Part shown: positions 28,166 through 36,886 of the stretch, in pieces
How the letters are laid out: each line of letters starts with the position of its first letter
How positions within the stretch are numbered: position 1 is the first letter of the stretch
Assembly: GCF_009733595.1 (NCBI RefSeq)
Contig: NZ_WOFH01000015.1
Coordinates: 175,746-239,745, forward strand
Origin: Actinomadura litoris
GTDB taxonomy: Bacteria; Actinomycetota; Actinomycetes; Streptosporangiales; Streptosporangiaceae
Direction: 5' to 3'
DNA: 64,000 nt
Position numbers and translations under genes: made by a program
The notes under the pieces: model-generated
Told to the model about the DNA's origin: nothing
Seen by the model: the letters and a program-made list of their open reading frames with translations, nothing else
The model's database searches: none

Positions 28166-29860
28166 ATGGCGAGCCGTAGAACGGCTGACATGGCGACCAC
28201 CATCCCGACGCGCTGCCCGAAAGAGTCTCTGCGTCCTTCGGCGAGCCCAGAGGAGCTGTGCGGTGCCGCGCCGGTGGTCGACGGGCATTGCCTGGCCCAC
28301 CTCAGCTCCGACCAGCTTCAGGCCTACCTGGCCAATCTCGCGACAGGCGCCGACATCCACACTCGCAACGTCGTCTTCACCTCAGACTTGCTGCAACGCC
28401 TACTCCGCGCCGTAGCTGGCCGTTCATCAGAACTCGGAAAGGCCGACTTCCGCGGCGCGACCTTCTCCGAGCGCGTTTCCTTCCGCGAGGCGACCTTCAC
28501 CGGGCACACCAACTTCCGCGGCGCGACCTTCTGCGAGGACACCGACTTCGGCAACGTGACCTTCACCGGGCACACCGACTTCCGCGGCGCGACCTTCACC
28601 AAGGACACCGACTTCGGCAACGTGACCTTCACCGGGCACACCGACTTCCGCGGCGCGACCTTCACCAAGGACACCAACTTCAGCGACGCATTCTTCTACG
28701 AGCACGCCGACTTCGGCGGCGCGACCTTCACCAAGGACACCAACTTCAGCGACGTGACCTTCACCGAGGACGCCTCCTTCAGCAGCGCGGCCTTCACCGG
28801 GCACGCCTCGTTCCGCGACGCGACCTTCACCAAGAACGCCGACTTCAGCGGGGGGAGGGTGGAGGGGAGGGCGGAGATGGTGGGTTGCGCTGCCTCAGGG
28901 CTGGTGTGGGCGAGGGCCCGGATCGCCGGGGAGTTGGTAGTGGAGGCCGCTGCAGCGCGGGTGGATCTGTCGGGGGTGCGGGCGTCAGGTCGGGTGGGGC
29001 TGCGGTTGCGGGGCGCCCGGGTCGATCTGAGCGAGGCGGTGTTCACCGGCCCGGTGACCGTGCACGGCCTGCAGACGGCGATAGCCGGGGTCGATGAGAC
29101 GACGATCGCCTGGGAGGGCACCGAGCCGGGCGGGCCCGCGCCGAGGGTGAAAATGGTGTCGCTGCGCAATGCCGACGCCGAGCGGCTGGTGCTGACCGAT
29201 GTGGACCTGAGCGAGTGCCGGTTCGCCGGCATGCAGCAACTGGAGAAGATCACCCTGGACGGCCGGTGCCGGTTGGCCACCGACCCGCGCGGCACCCGGC
29301 AGGTTCTGGCCGAGGAGCACCACTGGCGGGCAGCGAGACCCCGACCGCGGCCCCGGAAGACCCGGCTCGCCACCCGGTGGAGGGCCGCACCCGACGGGGT
29401 GGCCGTGGTTGACGCCGCGCGGCTGGAGGTACTGTATCGGCAGCTGCGCAAGGCGCTGGAGGACTCCAAGAACGAGCCGGGCGCGGCCGACTTCTACTAC
29501 GGCGAGATGCAGATGCGCCGCCACAGCGGCCGCGGGTTCGCCGAGCGGGCGCTGGTGTGGACCTACTGGCTGGTGGCGGGCTACGGCCTGCGGGCCTGGC
29601 GCGCGATCGCCGCCCTGGCCGTGCTCGTCGCGCTGGTCGCGGTCGCGGTGAAGTACGCCGGGTTCCCCGGCGAACCGGTCCCCTACATCGACGCGCTCCT
29701 CTACAGCCTCCGCTCGGCCTTCCTCATCAACGTCAAGAGCGCCCACGTGCCCGAAACCGTCACCCGCTGGGGCGAGGTCTTCCGCATCGTGTTGCGCATT
29801 ACCGTCCCGCTCCTGCTCGGCTTGGCGGGCCTGGCCATCCGCAACCGTGTCAAACGCTGA
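28166..29860 (+). CDS. Pentapeptide-repeat protein with C-terminal membrane domain
   Basis: About 564 residues. Residues ~95-230 are pentapeptide repeats of the (D/N)FxxATF type (TDFRGATFTKDTDFGNVTF), with a short DNA repeat of 60 bp in the middle (around 28560-28680). A less regular beta-helix continues to residue ~350. The linker EDSKNEPGAADFYYGEM leads to two or three membrane helices (residues ~470-560: AIAALAVLVALVAVAV and LLLGLAGLAI), like the membrane module attached to some actinobacterial pentapeptide proteins. The start is uncertain: 28166 and 28190 are both possible, and the upstream open frame is a separate remnant. Its function is unknown, perhaps a membrane-bound scaffold. Confidence 0.8.
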   Translation: MASRRTADMATTIPTRCPKESLRPSASPEELCGAAPVVDGHCLAHLSSDQLQAYLANLATGADIHTRNVVFTSDLLQRLLRAVAGRSSELGKADFRGATFSERVSFREATFTGHTNFRGATFCEDTDFGNVTFTGHTDFRGATFTKDTDFGNVTFTGHTDFRGATFTKDTNFSDAFFYEHADFGGATFTKDTNFSDVTFTEDASFSSAAFTGHASFRDATFTKNADFSGGRVEGRAEMVGCAASGLVWARARIAGELVVEAAAARVDLSGVRASGRVGLRLRGARVDLSEAVFTGPVTVHGLQTAIAGVDETTIAWEGTEPGGPAPRVKMVSLRNADAERLVLTDVDLSECRFAGMQQLEKITLDGRCRLATDPRGTRQVLAEEHHWRAARPRPRPRKTRLATRWRAAPDGVAVVDAARLEVLYRQLRKALEDSKNEPGAADFYYGEMQMRRHSGRGFAERALVWTYWLVAGYGLRAWRAIAALAVLVALVAVAVKYAGFPGEPVPYIDALLYSLRSAFLINVKSAHVPETVTRWGEVFRIVLRITVPLLLGLAGLAIRNRVKR

Positions 29861-29928
29861 CCGGCCCCGCACGCCTCGCCGCTGCCGGCCTCAGTTGGCC
29901 TTGGCGACCTGCCACCTCACCCGATTGC

Positions 29929-30609
29929 CTACCGACGCCCTCTGCGCGGGTCGTTGAGGATCCGCAGAAGCCGGGAGGACGCGACGCACGCCGAGAAAGC
30001 CCACCGGGTCTCCGACCGCCAGGTCTCCGACCGCCAGGTCTCCGACCGCCAGGACGAGCACCCATGTGCTAGCGACCCCGGCCCCGCTCGACCGCGCGCA
30101 GCTGGGGCGAACATCAGCAGGTCGTGAGGGCCCCAGGCGGACGTCATCCGGTCCGAGGTCACCTTGGCGCAGGTCTCGGCGCGGCGGCGGATCTGCTGGC
30201 GGCCGGGCCCGGCGATCATCAGGGGCGCGGTGTTGAGGCGGCCGGGCCAGCGGCGGGCCATGCGGGTTCTGGCCGAACCCGCCTCCAGGCCGCCCGGTCA
30301 GGTGTACCAGGGTGACGTCCGGTTCGAGCGGGCGGGCGTTCAGGGCGAGGTCCAGCCCGCGGCGAACGCGTGCAGCACTTCGGCGTCGACTACGGCGCGG
30401 TCGGCCCGCTCGCGCGGCTAGGCATGCACGGCAGGACCGGGGTAGCCGCTGAGCAGGTCGCCCCTGGCGATCGCCGCGTGCGGGGAGTTCTCGGTGGCGA
30501 GCGCCTCGATTCGGCGAGCTGCGCTGCCTGTGGATGGGGCACCGCCGGCATCTTCTCGCGCGGGTGCCGCGAGCAGGATGTAGCGGGGCGGGCACTCCCC
30601 CCACCCCAT
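29929..30609 (-). pseudogene. Decayed unknown gene
   Basis: A series of coding-like stretches on the minus strand in three frames: ARRIEALATENSPHAAIARG, then RAVVDAEVLHAFAAG, then LEPDVTLVHLTGRPGG, then RLNTAPLMIAGPGRQQIRRR and WGPHDLLMFAPAA. They look like one protein broken by several indels. I do not recognise the family. The 3' part runs into a 15-bp triple repeat. Confidence 0.3.
30007..30051 (+). repeat. 15-bp tandem repeat, three copies
   Basis: Three exact copies of GGTCTCCGACCGCCA. There are no spacers, so it is not a CRISPR array. Confidence 0.9.
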
Positions 30610-30663
30610 AGGCCACTCATAGTGAATGAGTCAGCACCATCTGTCACCATGGGAGGTCGACTC

Positions 30664-31394
30664 GTGCCCCGCTCGATCCTGCTGCGCCGCTTCACGCCCC
30701 TGACCGCCGCGCTGATCGGCATCACCGCCCAGGGCATCCCAGCCTCGGCCAGCACCGGCGGCCCCGCCAACGGCCCTGCGCAGACCCGGTCCCAGGCCGC
30801 ATCATCGGCGGCATCGCCGGGCGCGGCGCCCGCCCCCCTGTCCGTGGCCCCGCCGCCGGCGACCCGGCGCGAGTCGTGCGCGAACAAGAAGTACCTGAAG
30901 AAGAACGACACGATCACCGACGGTGGGTGTTCAGAACCGATGCCCGCGGCCGCCCCAAGACCGCCACCGCCAAGCCCCTGGCCGCGGGCGCCGGACACCC
31001 CGACCCCCAGTGCCGCGCCGACGTCGGCCACTTCGGCGGCACCGGCTATGACGGCGGTCATCTCATCGCCCAGACCCTGCGGGGCCCCACCAGGCGCCAC
31101 AACCTGGTCCCGCAGTGGCACACGATCAACCGGGGGATCTACCACTCCTTCGAGAACGCCGCCAAAAAGTGCCTGGCCAAAGGCCAGGTGCAGGTCTACA
31201 CCGCCACCGTGTTCTACCCCCGCAGCGGCGACAGCGTGATCCCGGACCATTTCAAGACCAGCATGACCGTCAAAGCGCCCAACTTCCACGCCAAGAAGAT
31301 CACCCTGAAGAACATCCCGAACTCCAACGCCAACACCGACGCGCTGAAGACCCAGCTCGACAACGACGTCAAGGCCGCCGGCTGCACCAGCTAG
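30664..31394 (+). pseudogene. Secreted DNA/RNA non-specific endonuclease, frameshifted
   Basis: The GTG at 30664 follows GGAGGT by 6 nt and opens a signal peptide (RRFTPLTAALIGITAQGIPASA, cleavage near ASA). The first frame reads to CANKKYLKKNDTITDG, then near 30921-30930 the coding continues one frame over: WVFRTDARGRPKTAT, VGHFGGTGYDGGHLIAQ and NLVPQWHTINRGIYHSFENA. The GYDGGHLI segment matches the DRGH-type His motif, and the following Asn is the metal ligand region of this nuclease fold. Similar domains are exported toxins of actinomycetes. One lost base explains the break, which may be real decay or a sequence error. The protein ends in KAAGCTS. Confidence 0.72.
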
Positions 31395-31652
31395 ATGCGG
31401 CAGCGCGCGAGGTTGATTCCGCGGCTGCCACAGGTCCTCCCTGGCCTCCAGGTCTGTCCACTCCGCAACGTCACCGATACAACCATCAGCCGGGGCTGAC
31501 GAGCGTGGAAGGATCCCTGGTACCAAGGCCCATACTGGAACGAACGGGATGAGGCCACGCAGGAGCTATAAGCCACTACCGCAGAGGTGAGCGTTCGCCG
31601 CGCCGGCAAGTCGCAATGTGGCCTTTCGAGCTGTTGCGGAAAGGAACGCTAC

Positions 31653-32297
31653 ATGTGCGAGATTGTCCTGATGTCCGATCCTCGCGTTACTGCGGTCTCG
31701 ATAAGCGAATGCGGTGAGACGCTCTCCGATCTTCGGCGGCACGAGGGGCTGCTGGTGGACCCCCGTAAGCGGAGCGAGTCTGACACCTACTTCTACCTGC
31801 GTCAGGGACTGGCCGATCGTCTGGAGGAAGCGGAGGCGCTACTGCCCAGCGGTATGCGATTCCTCATCGTCGAAGGGTATCGATCACTAGCACTCCAGCG
31901 TCGTTATTTCGATGAGTACGCGAGCAGACTCCGCACCGAGAATCCCGACTGGGACGAACAGCTGGTCCGGTCGGCGACCAGCCGCTTCGTGTCACCGCCA
32001 GAGGTCGCGCCACACTGCATGGGAGCAGCTGTGGATCTGACGTTGGCCGACGATGACGGCAACGAGTTCGACCTCGGCACAATGATGAACGCTACCCCGG
32101 AGGAAAGCACCGGCGCCTGTTACACCCACGCTCCGAACATCAGCAACCAAGCGCGAGAGCTTCGCAGCATCCTCGGGAAGGCACTGAACGCCGTGGAGTT
32201 GGTGAATTATCCGACCGAATGATGGCACTGGTCCTACGGTGACAGCTACTGGGCGTTTATGACCGACGCGGCACACACTATTTATGGGCCAGTCTGA
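31653..32297 (+). pseudogene. VanX-type D-Ala-D-Ala dipeptidase with TGA in the EWWH motif
   Basis: An M15 (VanX/DdpX) zinc dipeptidase, which cleaves D-Ala-D-Ala. Conserved parts are YFYLRQGLADRLEEAEALL, FLIVEGYRS, the zinc motif PHCMGAAVDLTLAD (His and Asp ligands), and the second active-site segment VELVNYPTE-stop-WHWSYGDSYWAF. The TGA at 32220-32222 stands exactly where the first Trp of EWWH belongs. After it the same frame stays open for 24 more conserved codons to a natural stop at 32295. Termination at 32220 would remove the third zinc ligand (His) and give an inactive protein. The start ATG has GGAAAGGAA ~7 nt upstream. Confidence 0.88.
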
Positions 32298-32391
32298 CGA
32301 GATCGCGGTCGGGCGAACTGATCTTCCTCACCGGGTTCGGCTGAGGAGCGGCCAGGGTGCGGCGAGGGGTGGCCGGTCCCCAAGATCGTCA

Positions 32392-32530
32392 GCGCATTGG
32401 CTGCTGGCCGACCCCCTATCGATCACCGATACCGGCGGTTGGACTTGAAGTCGGCGACGCGATCGCATCAGCCAGACCAGTATGCGCTCCACCACCCAAC
32501 GGCGCGGGGCCACGATGAACCCGATGGCAC
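32392..32530 (-). pseudogene. IS5-family transposase fragment
   Basis: Minus-strand residues GFIVAPRRWVVERILVWLMR match the C-terminal WVVERT-W motif of IS5-type DDE transposases, which contains the catalytic Glu. Nothing else of the element is recognisable. Confidence 0.45.
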
Positions 32531-32772
32531 ACCGCGGCCGCAAGAGCGCAGGCAGGCTGGCCCTAGAGGATCGCGAGCCAAGATGCCATGGGCTCATGAG
32601 GGTCGATCGGCAGCCGCACGTACGGTTCGTCCTGCGGGACCGTCTCATCGGGTGGCGGCTGGTCGGCCTGCTCGCGATCATCGTCGGTGAAGGGCGTCGT
32701 CATGCGAACTCTCCGGTGGCGACTTCAGAACATGGCGATGAGCTTGTTGTTTAACCTGCCGGGGTCTGCGGA

Positions 32773-33276
32773 TCAGTCTTCGTCGAACGCGAGAACGGTG
32801 ACGATGATGCCGTTGCCGACGCCGACCACCACTGCGTCGAAGACGTGTCGCGTCACGGGGTTCCAGGCGGGGGCGTCGGTGGTGGTCCACCAGCGGGTGT
32901 CGTGGCCGAGCAGGTAGAGCAGTGAACCGAAGACATCTTTGGCCTTGACCTCGTCGTATCGCCCGGGAGTGCGGTAGGCCAGAGTGGTCGAGACAATGCT
33001 GATCAGTCTGTGCAGGGCGCCGTCCTCGTCGGTTTCGGCGAGGCGGGCGGCAAGATCGACGGGTGATTCCAGGATGTCACCGGGCGCGTCGGGACGCCTG
33101 GGTTGAGACGAGTCGAGGCCGTCAATCAGCTGGAACACCTCGCGGGGCATTCCTTCGGCATTGCCGAGGTTGGCCCAGGCGTGCAACTCGCCATTGCTGA
33201 GCGGGCCTGTCAAGCCAGACAACAGGGCACGGATGCGGCCGAGTCGGTTGGAAACAGTGAGCCCATCGGTGTTCAT
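32773..33276 (-). CDS. Unknown acidic protein
   Basis: A 167-residue protein of unknown family with normal codon bias and an ATG start. It has a helical N-terminal half (RLGRIRALLSGLTGPLSNGE) and two C-terminal hydrophobic strands (VFDAVVVGVGNGIIVTVLAFD). There is no signal peptide or membrane helix. It stands alone between mobile remnants and an intact IS element. Confidence 0.6.
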   Translation of the reverse strand: MNTDGLTVSNRLGRIRALLSGLTGPLSNGELHAWANLGNAEGMPREVFQLIDGLDSSQPRRPDAPGDILESPVDLAARLAETDEDGALHRLISIVSTTLAYRTPGRYDEVKAKDVFGSLLYLLGHDTRWWTTTDAPAWNPVTRHVFDAVVVGVGNGIIVTVLAFDED

Positions 33277-33381
33277 GCCCTCCAGCCTGCCTTATGGCGA
33301 GTGAGCCCGAGCCAGGCACCGGCCGTTCACCTCTGGTTCTGCCCTTGACCTTGGTCGGTGAGCGATTGGTGACGTTTCACC

Positions 33382-35016
33382 GCATAGCGGATTGTGGCCG
33401 TTGCGTCATGGTGTGTCGCCGTGCACGGAGGCGGCCACCGTCTCATCTTCGGGTCGGATGCTGTTCCGAACAGGAGGCGGTGGCTGTGGACTCCACGATG
33501 GCACGGGGGCCGGTCGACGGTGCGCAAGTAGGCGACGGTGGGACTGGCGGAAACGGGGCTCTGGCGGTGCTGTCGAGGTTTCGGACCGAGTTCTACGACT
33601 GCTTGTCGGCTCGTTCCGACGAGCTGTTCGAGCTGGCTGACGCGGTGCTGTGCACCGATGGTCCGGTCAAGACGCTGGTCGACCTGGCGCTGGCGCCCGA
33701 GCACAGGCGCGGGCACGGTGCCTTGTACGGCGGGTTGAACCGTGGCCGGATCGAGGCCGAGCGGCTGCGGTGGGCGCTGGCGGCGCTGCCACTGCCCCGC
33801 GCCGCCGACGGCCGGATCGTGCTGGCGGTCGACATCTCGCCGTGGCTGCGGCCCGACGCCGCCACCTCGCCGGATCGCTCGTTCTGCCACACCTATGGGC
33901 GCGGCAAGGATCAGCACCACATGATCCCGGGCTGGCCGTACTCCATCGTCGCCGCGTTGGAAACCGGCCGGACTTCCTGGACCGCGCTATTGGACGCGGT
34001 CCGCCTGGAGCCTGGCGCCGACGTCGCGGCCGTCACCGTCGCCCAAATCCGCCAGATCGTCGGGCGGCTGCTGGCCACCGACCAGCGCACCGGCGGCGAC
34101 CTCGACATTCTCATCGTGCTGGATGCCGGATACGACGTGCCCCGCATCGCGTTCCTGCTCGATGATCTGCCGGTCGAGGTGCTCGGACGGATGCGCAGCG
34201 ATCGCGTGCTGCGCCGGGCCACCCCGCCCTGGACCTACAACTTCGAGGGCGGCCGCCCGCCCAAACACGGCACCGAGTTCGTCTTCGGCGATCCGGCCAC
34301 CTGGGACGCGCCGCAGACCGAGACCACCACCGCCACCACCCGCTACGGCACCGCAGTCGCCACCGCATGGGACCGGCTGCACCCCCGGCTCACCCGCCGT
34401 GCCGCCTGGGAAGGCTTCGCCGGCGAGCTGCCCATCATCGCCGGCACCGTAACCCGCCTGCAGGTCGACCACCTGCCCGCCGGCGGCGACCCCAAGCCGG
34501 TCTGGCTGTGGTGGTCCGGCGTCGATGCCACCGACACCGACGTCGACCGGCTCTGGCAGGCGTTCCTGCGACGCTTCGACATCGAACACACCTTCCGAAT
34601 GCTCAAGCAGACCCTCGGGTGGACCCGGCCCAAGCTCCGCGACCCCCAAGCCGCGGACCGCTGGACCTGGATCATCATCGCCGCCCACACCGAACTGCGT
34701 CTGGCCCGGCCACTCGCCGCCGACCTGCGCCGCCCCTGGGAACGCCCAACCCCGCCTGGCAGGCTCACCCCCGCCCGGGTGCGCAGGGGGTTTCGGAACC
34801 TGCGCGTGAAAGCCACCGGTCCGGCGCGTGCACCAAAACCCTCCCGGCCCAGCCCCGGACGGCCACTTAGCTCCCGGCATCGCCCCGCACCACGGCACCA
34901 GGTCGGCCGCGTCCTGGCCACCGGCGAAGCTCACAAACGCCCAGCTCACCACCAGAAAGGCACCAAACCCCGACGCAAGACCTGACTCCGCCACAGACAG
35001 CAACAGTCCGTTATGC
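33382..35016 (+). mobile_element. IS element (~1.63 kb), one transposase gene
   Basis: Imperfect terminal inverted repeats are proposed: GCATAGCGGATTGTGGC at 33382-33398 and the complement of GCATAACGGACTGTTGC at 35000-35016 (14 of 17 matched). They enclose one transposase gene. No target-site duplication is obvious, so the ends are provisional. Confidence 0.5.
33486..34985 (+). CDS. DDE transposase
   Basis: A 499-residue DDE-type transposase of a family frequent in actinobacteria (the type annotated as a stand-alone putative transposase). Acidic residues in order: VLAVDISPWL near residue 115, IVLDAGYDVPRI near 213, and a Glu in RRFDIEHTFRMLKQTLGW near 362. These three are the likely catalytic triad. 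The C-terminal ~60 residues are basic. AGGAGG lies 8 nt before the GTG start. The frame is intact, so the element may be active. Confidence 0.85.
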   Translation: MDSTMARGPVDGAQVGDGGTGGNGALAVLSRFRTEFYDCLSARSDELFELADAVLCTDGPVKTLVDLALAPEHRRGHGALYGGLNRGRIEAERLRWALAALPLPRAADGRIVLAVDISPWLRPDAATSPDRSFCHTYGRGKDQHHMIPGWPYSIVAALETGRTSWTALLDAVRLEPGADVAAVTVAQIRQIVGRLLATDQRTGGDLDILIVLDAGYDVPRIAFLLDDLPVEVLGRMRSDRVLRRATPPWTYNFEGGRPPKHGTEFVFGDPATWDAPQTETTTATTRYGTAVATAWDRLHPRLTRRAAWEGFAGELPIIAGTVTRLQVDHLPAGGDPKPVWLWWSGVDATDTDVDRLWQAFLRRFDIEHTFRMLKQTLGWTRPKLRDPQAADRWTWIIIAAHTELRLARPLAADLRRPWERPTPPGRLTPARVRRGFRNLRVKATGPARAPKPSRPSPGRPLSSRHRPAPRHQVGRVLATGEAHKRPAHHQKGTKPRRKT

Positions 35017-35167
35017 CAGCAATGCCACGAACACGCAGATCAGAGGTTTAACGGCAAGATGAGTGCCTGTTCCACAACATGGACCCTCGTTAAGGGCGGT
35101 GCTATACGCCGCAAGTCCGGCGTCTTCGTGCGGCCACGGACGTGAGACGTCGTGGATTGCGCAAGCC

Positions 35168-36832
35168 TCAGGACCCAGACGAGGGGGAGGTCCCCGCCTG
35201 CACGAAGCGGCCCCCAGTCCCCCCGACCGGTTGGATCTCCCACCCGGCCGGAATCTGGTGCACCAGCCTGACATCCGCCACCGTCGCCGCTTCCAGGTCG
35301 ACCCCACGCGAGAAGGTCGCCTTGCTGAACCCGGCGTTCCCGGTGAAAGTCGCCACGCTGAACCAGGCGTCCCCGGTGAAGGTCGCCTCGTCGAACCCGG
35401 CGGTCTCGGTGAAGGTCGCCTTGTGGAACCCGGCGGTCCTGGTGAAGGTCGCCTTGTCGAACCTGGCGGTCTCGGTGAAGGTCGCCTTGCTGAACTCGGC
35501 GGTCCTGGTGAAGGTCGCCTTGTCGAACCGAGCGTCCCCGGTGAAGGTGGCCTCGCTGAACACGGCGTCCCGGGTGAAGGTCGCCTTGCTGAACCCGGCG
35601 TTCCCGGTGAAAGTCGCCACGCTGAACCAGGCGTCCCCGGTGAAGGTCGCCTTGTCGAACCCGGCGTCCCCGGTGAAGGTCGCCTCGCTGAACACGGCGG
35701 TCCTGGTGAAGGTCGCCTCGTCGAACCGAGCGTCCCCGGTGAAGGTCGCCTCGCTGAACCAGGCGTCCCCGGTGAAGGTCGCCTGGTTGAACCGGGCGTT
35801 CCCGGTGAAGGTCGCCTTGCTGAACACGGCGTTCCCGGTGAAGGTCGCCTTGTTGAACCAGGCGTTCCCGGTGAAGATCGCCTCGCTGAACACGGCGTTC
35901 CCGGTGAAGGTCGCCTGGTTGAACCAGGCGTTCCTGGTGAAGGTCGTGCTACTGAAGTCGGCGGTGTTCAGGCGGCAGCCGGTGAGGGTGAAGTTGGTGA
36001 GGGTGGCGCCGGTCAGGTCCAGGGAGATCTCGCCCCAGTGGACGGCGGCGTCGGGTTGCAGGTGGGTGTGCAGGAGGCGTTGCGCGGTGAGGCGGACCTG
36101 GAGTTCCTCGTGCGGGTCGGGTCCTGGTAGCGGCTGTGCGGGCTCGGGTCGGCCTTGGCGGGCGGCGCGGTAGCGGGCGGCGCTGCGGCGGGCCCGCTCG
36201 CGGTGTTCCTCCTCCGGGCCGGCAGCAGCGGGCGGGGTGAACGGCATCCTCAGATACGCGCAGATGATATTGACGATGGTCTGCCGGTGCCGCTCGTTGT
36301 CGTCGGCGAGGCGCTCCAGGGTGTACAGGGCGGTCAGGCGGACCGGGGCCTTGTCCGAGCCGAGCTGCTCGGCGGCGGCGTTGTACAGCTCGGTGATCCG
36401 GCGCTCGGCCGCGTCGTGCTCGGCGGCGGCGTTCACGGCGGTCTGGTGGTTGTGCGCGCGTTCTTGCAGCCATTGGCGGCGGGCGTTGATGAGCAGCGCG
36501 AACGCGCCACCCGCGCCGAGCCCGACCGTCAGCCCGGTCCGGATCGCCTCGATCCGCAGCTTGGCGTCCCCACCGGCCTCGGCCAGCAGCCACCAGACCG
36601 CCAGCCCCATCAGCGCCACCGCCACGGCCGCGCTCAGCGTGTAGGCCCACCACGGCAGCACCCGCACCGCCGGACGCGGCACCTCCCCAACCCGGTCCAC
36701 GGTGCCGCGCATGGGGCCGCGTCCGCTCTGCCCGCCCGCACCGTTGGACGCCGCGCTCGCCGTTTTCTCACCCACGAGCCGACCGTAGGGACCACGCCTT
36801 GACGCCGTCTTGGGCAACGGCGATCTGCCCAC
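35168..36832 (-). CDS. Membrane-anchored pentapeptide-repeat protein
   Basis: 554 residues in the longest frame; GTG at 36775 or ATG at 36712 are alternative starts. Two membrane helices lie at ~60-82 and ~92-115. They are followed by the ITELYNAAAEQLGSDKAPVR and ALYTLERLADDNERHR linker, which is also found in the 14797 protein. Residues ~290-530 are about 40 pentapeptide units of the AxFxxATF type in which FTGNAWFNKATFTGDAWF-like pairs recur; the DNA repeats every 60 bp. The beta-helix should hang from the inner membrane face. It is the third pentapeptide membrane protein in 22 kb. Its role is unknown. Confidence 0.85.
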   Translation of the reverse strand: MGRSPLPKTASRRGPYGRLVGEKTASAASNGAGGQSGRGPMRGTVDRVGEVPRPAVRVLPWWAYTLSAAVAVALMGLAVWWLLAEAGGDAKLRIEAIRTGLTVGLGAGGAFALLINARRQWLQERAHNHQTAVNAAAEHDAAERRITELYNAAAEQLGSDKAPVRLTALYTLERLADDNERHRQTIVNIICAYLRMPFTPPAAAGPEEEHRERARRSAARYRAARQGRPEPAQPLPGPDPHEELQVRLTAQRLLHTHLQPDAAVHWGEISLDLTGATLTNFTLTGCRLNTADFSSTTFTRNAWFNQATFTGNAVFSEAIFTGNAWFNKATFTGNAVFSKATFTGNARFNQATFTGDAWFSEATFTGDARFDEATFTRTAVFSEATFTGDAGFDKATFTGDAWFSVATFTGNAGFSKATFTRDAVFSEATFTGDARFDKATFTRTAEFSKATFTETARFDKATFTRTAGFHKATFTETAGFDEATFTGDAWFSVATFTGNAGFSKATFSRGVDLEAATVADVRLVHQIPAGWEIQPVGGTGGRFVQAGTSPSSGS

Positions 36833-36886
36833 AACCGGACGCCCGCGCCTTGCGCAGACGACGCCGCCCCGCGGCGTACTTCACCG

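Noticed and set aside
30007..30051. Possible CRISPR array
   Set aside because: The three 15-bp copies are contiguous with no spacers, and no cas genes are near.
16565..32297. TGA reassignment to Trp
   Set aside because: TGA serves as the normal stop of many intact genes here (for example at 3552, 8645, 12053 and 51767), so a code change is not credible.
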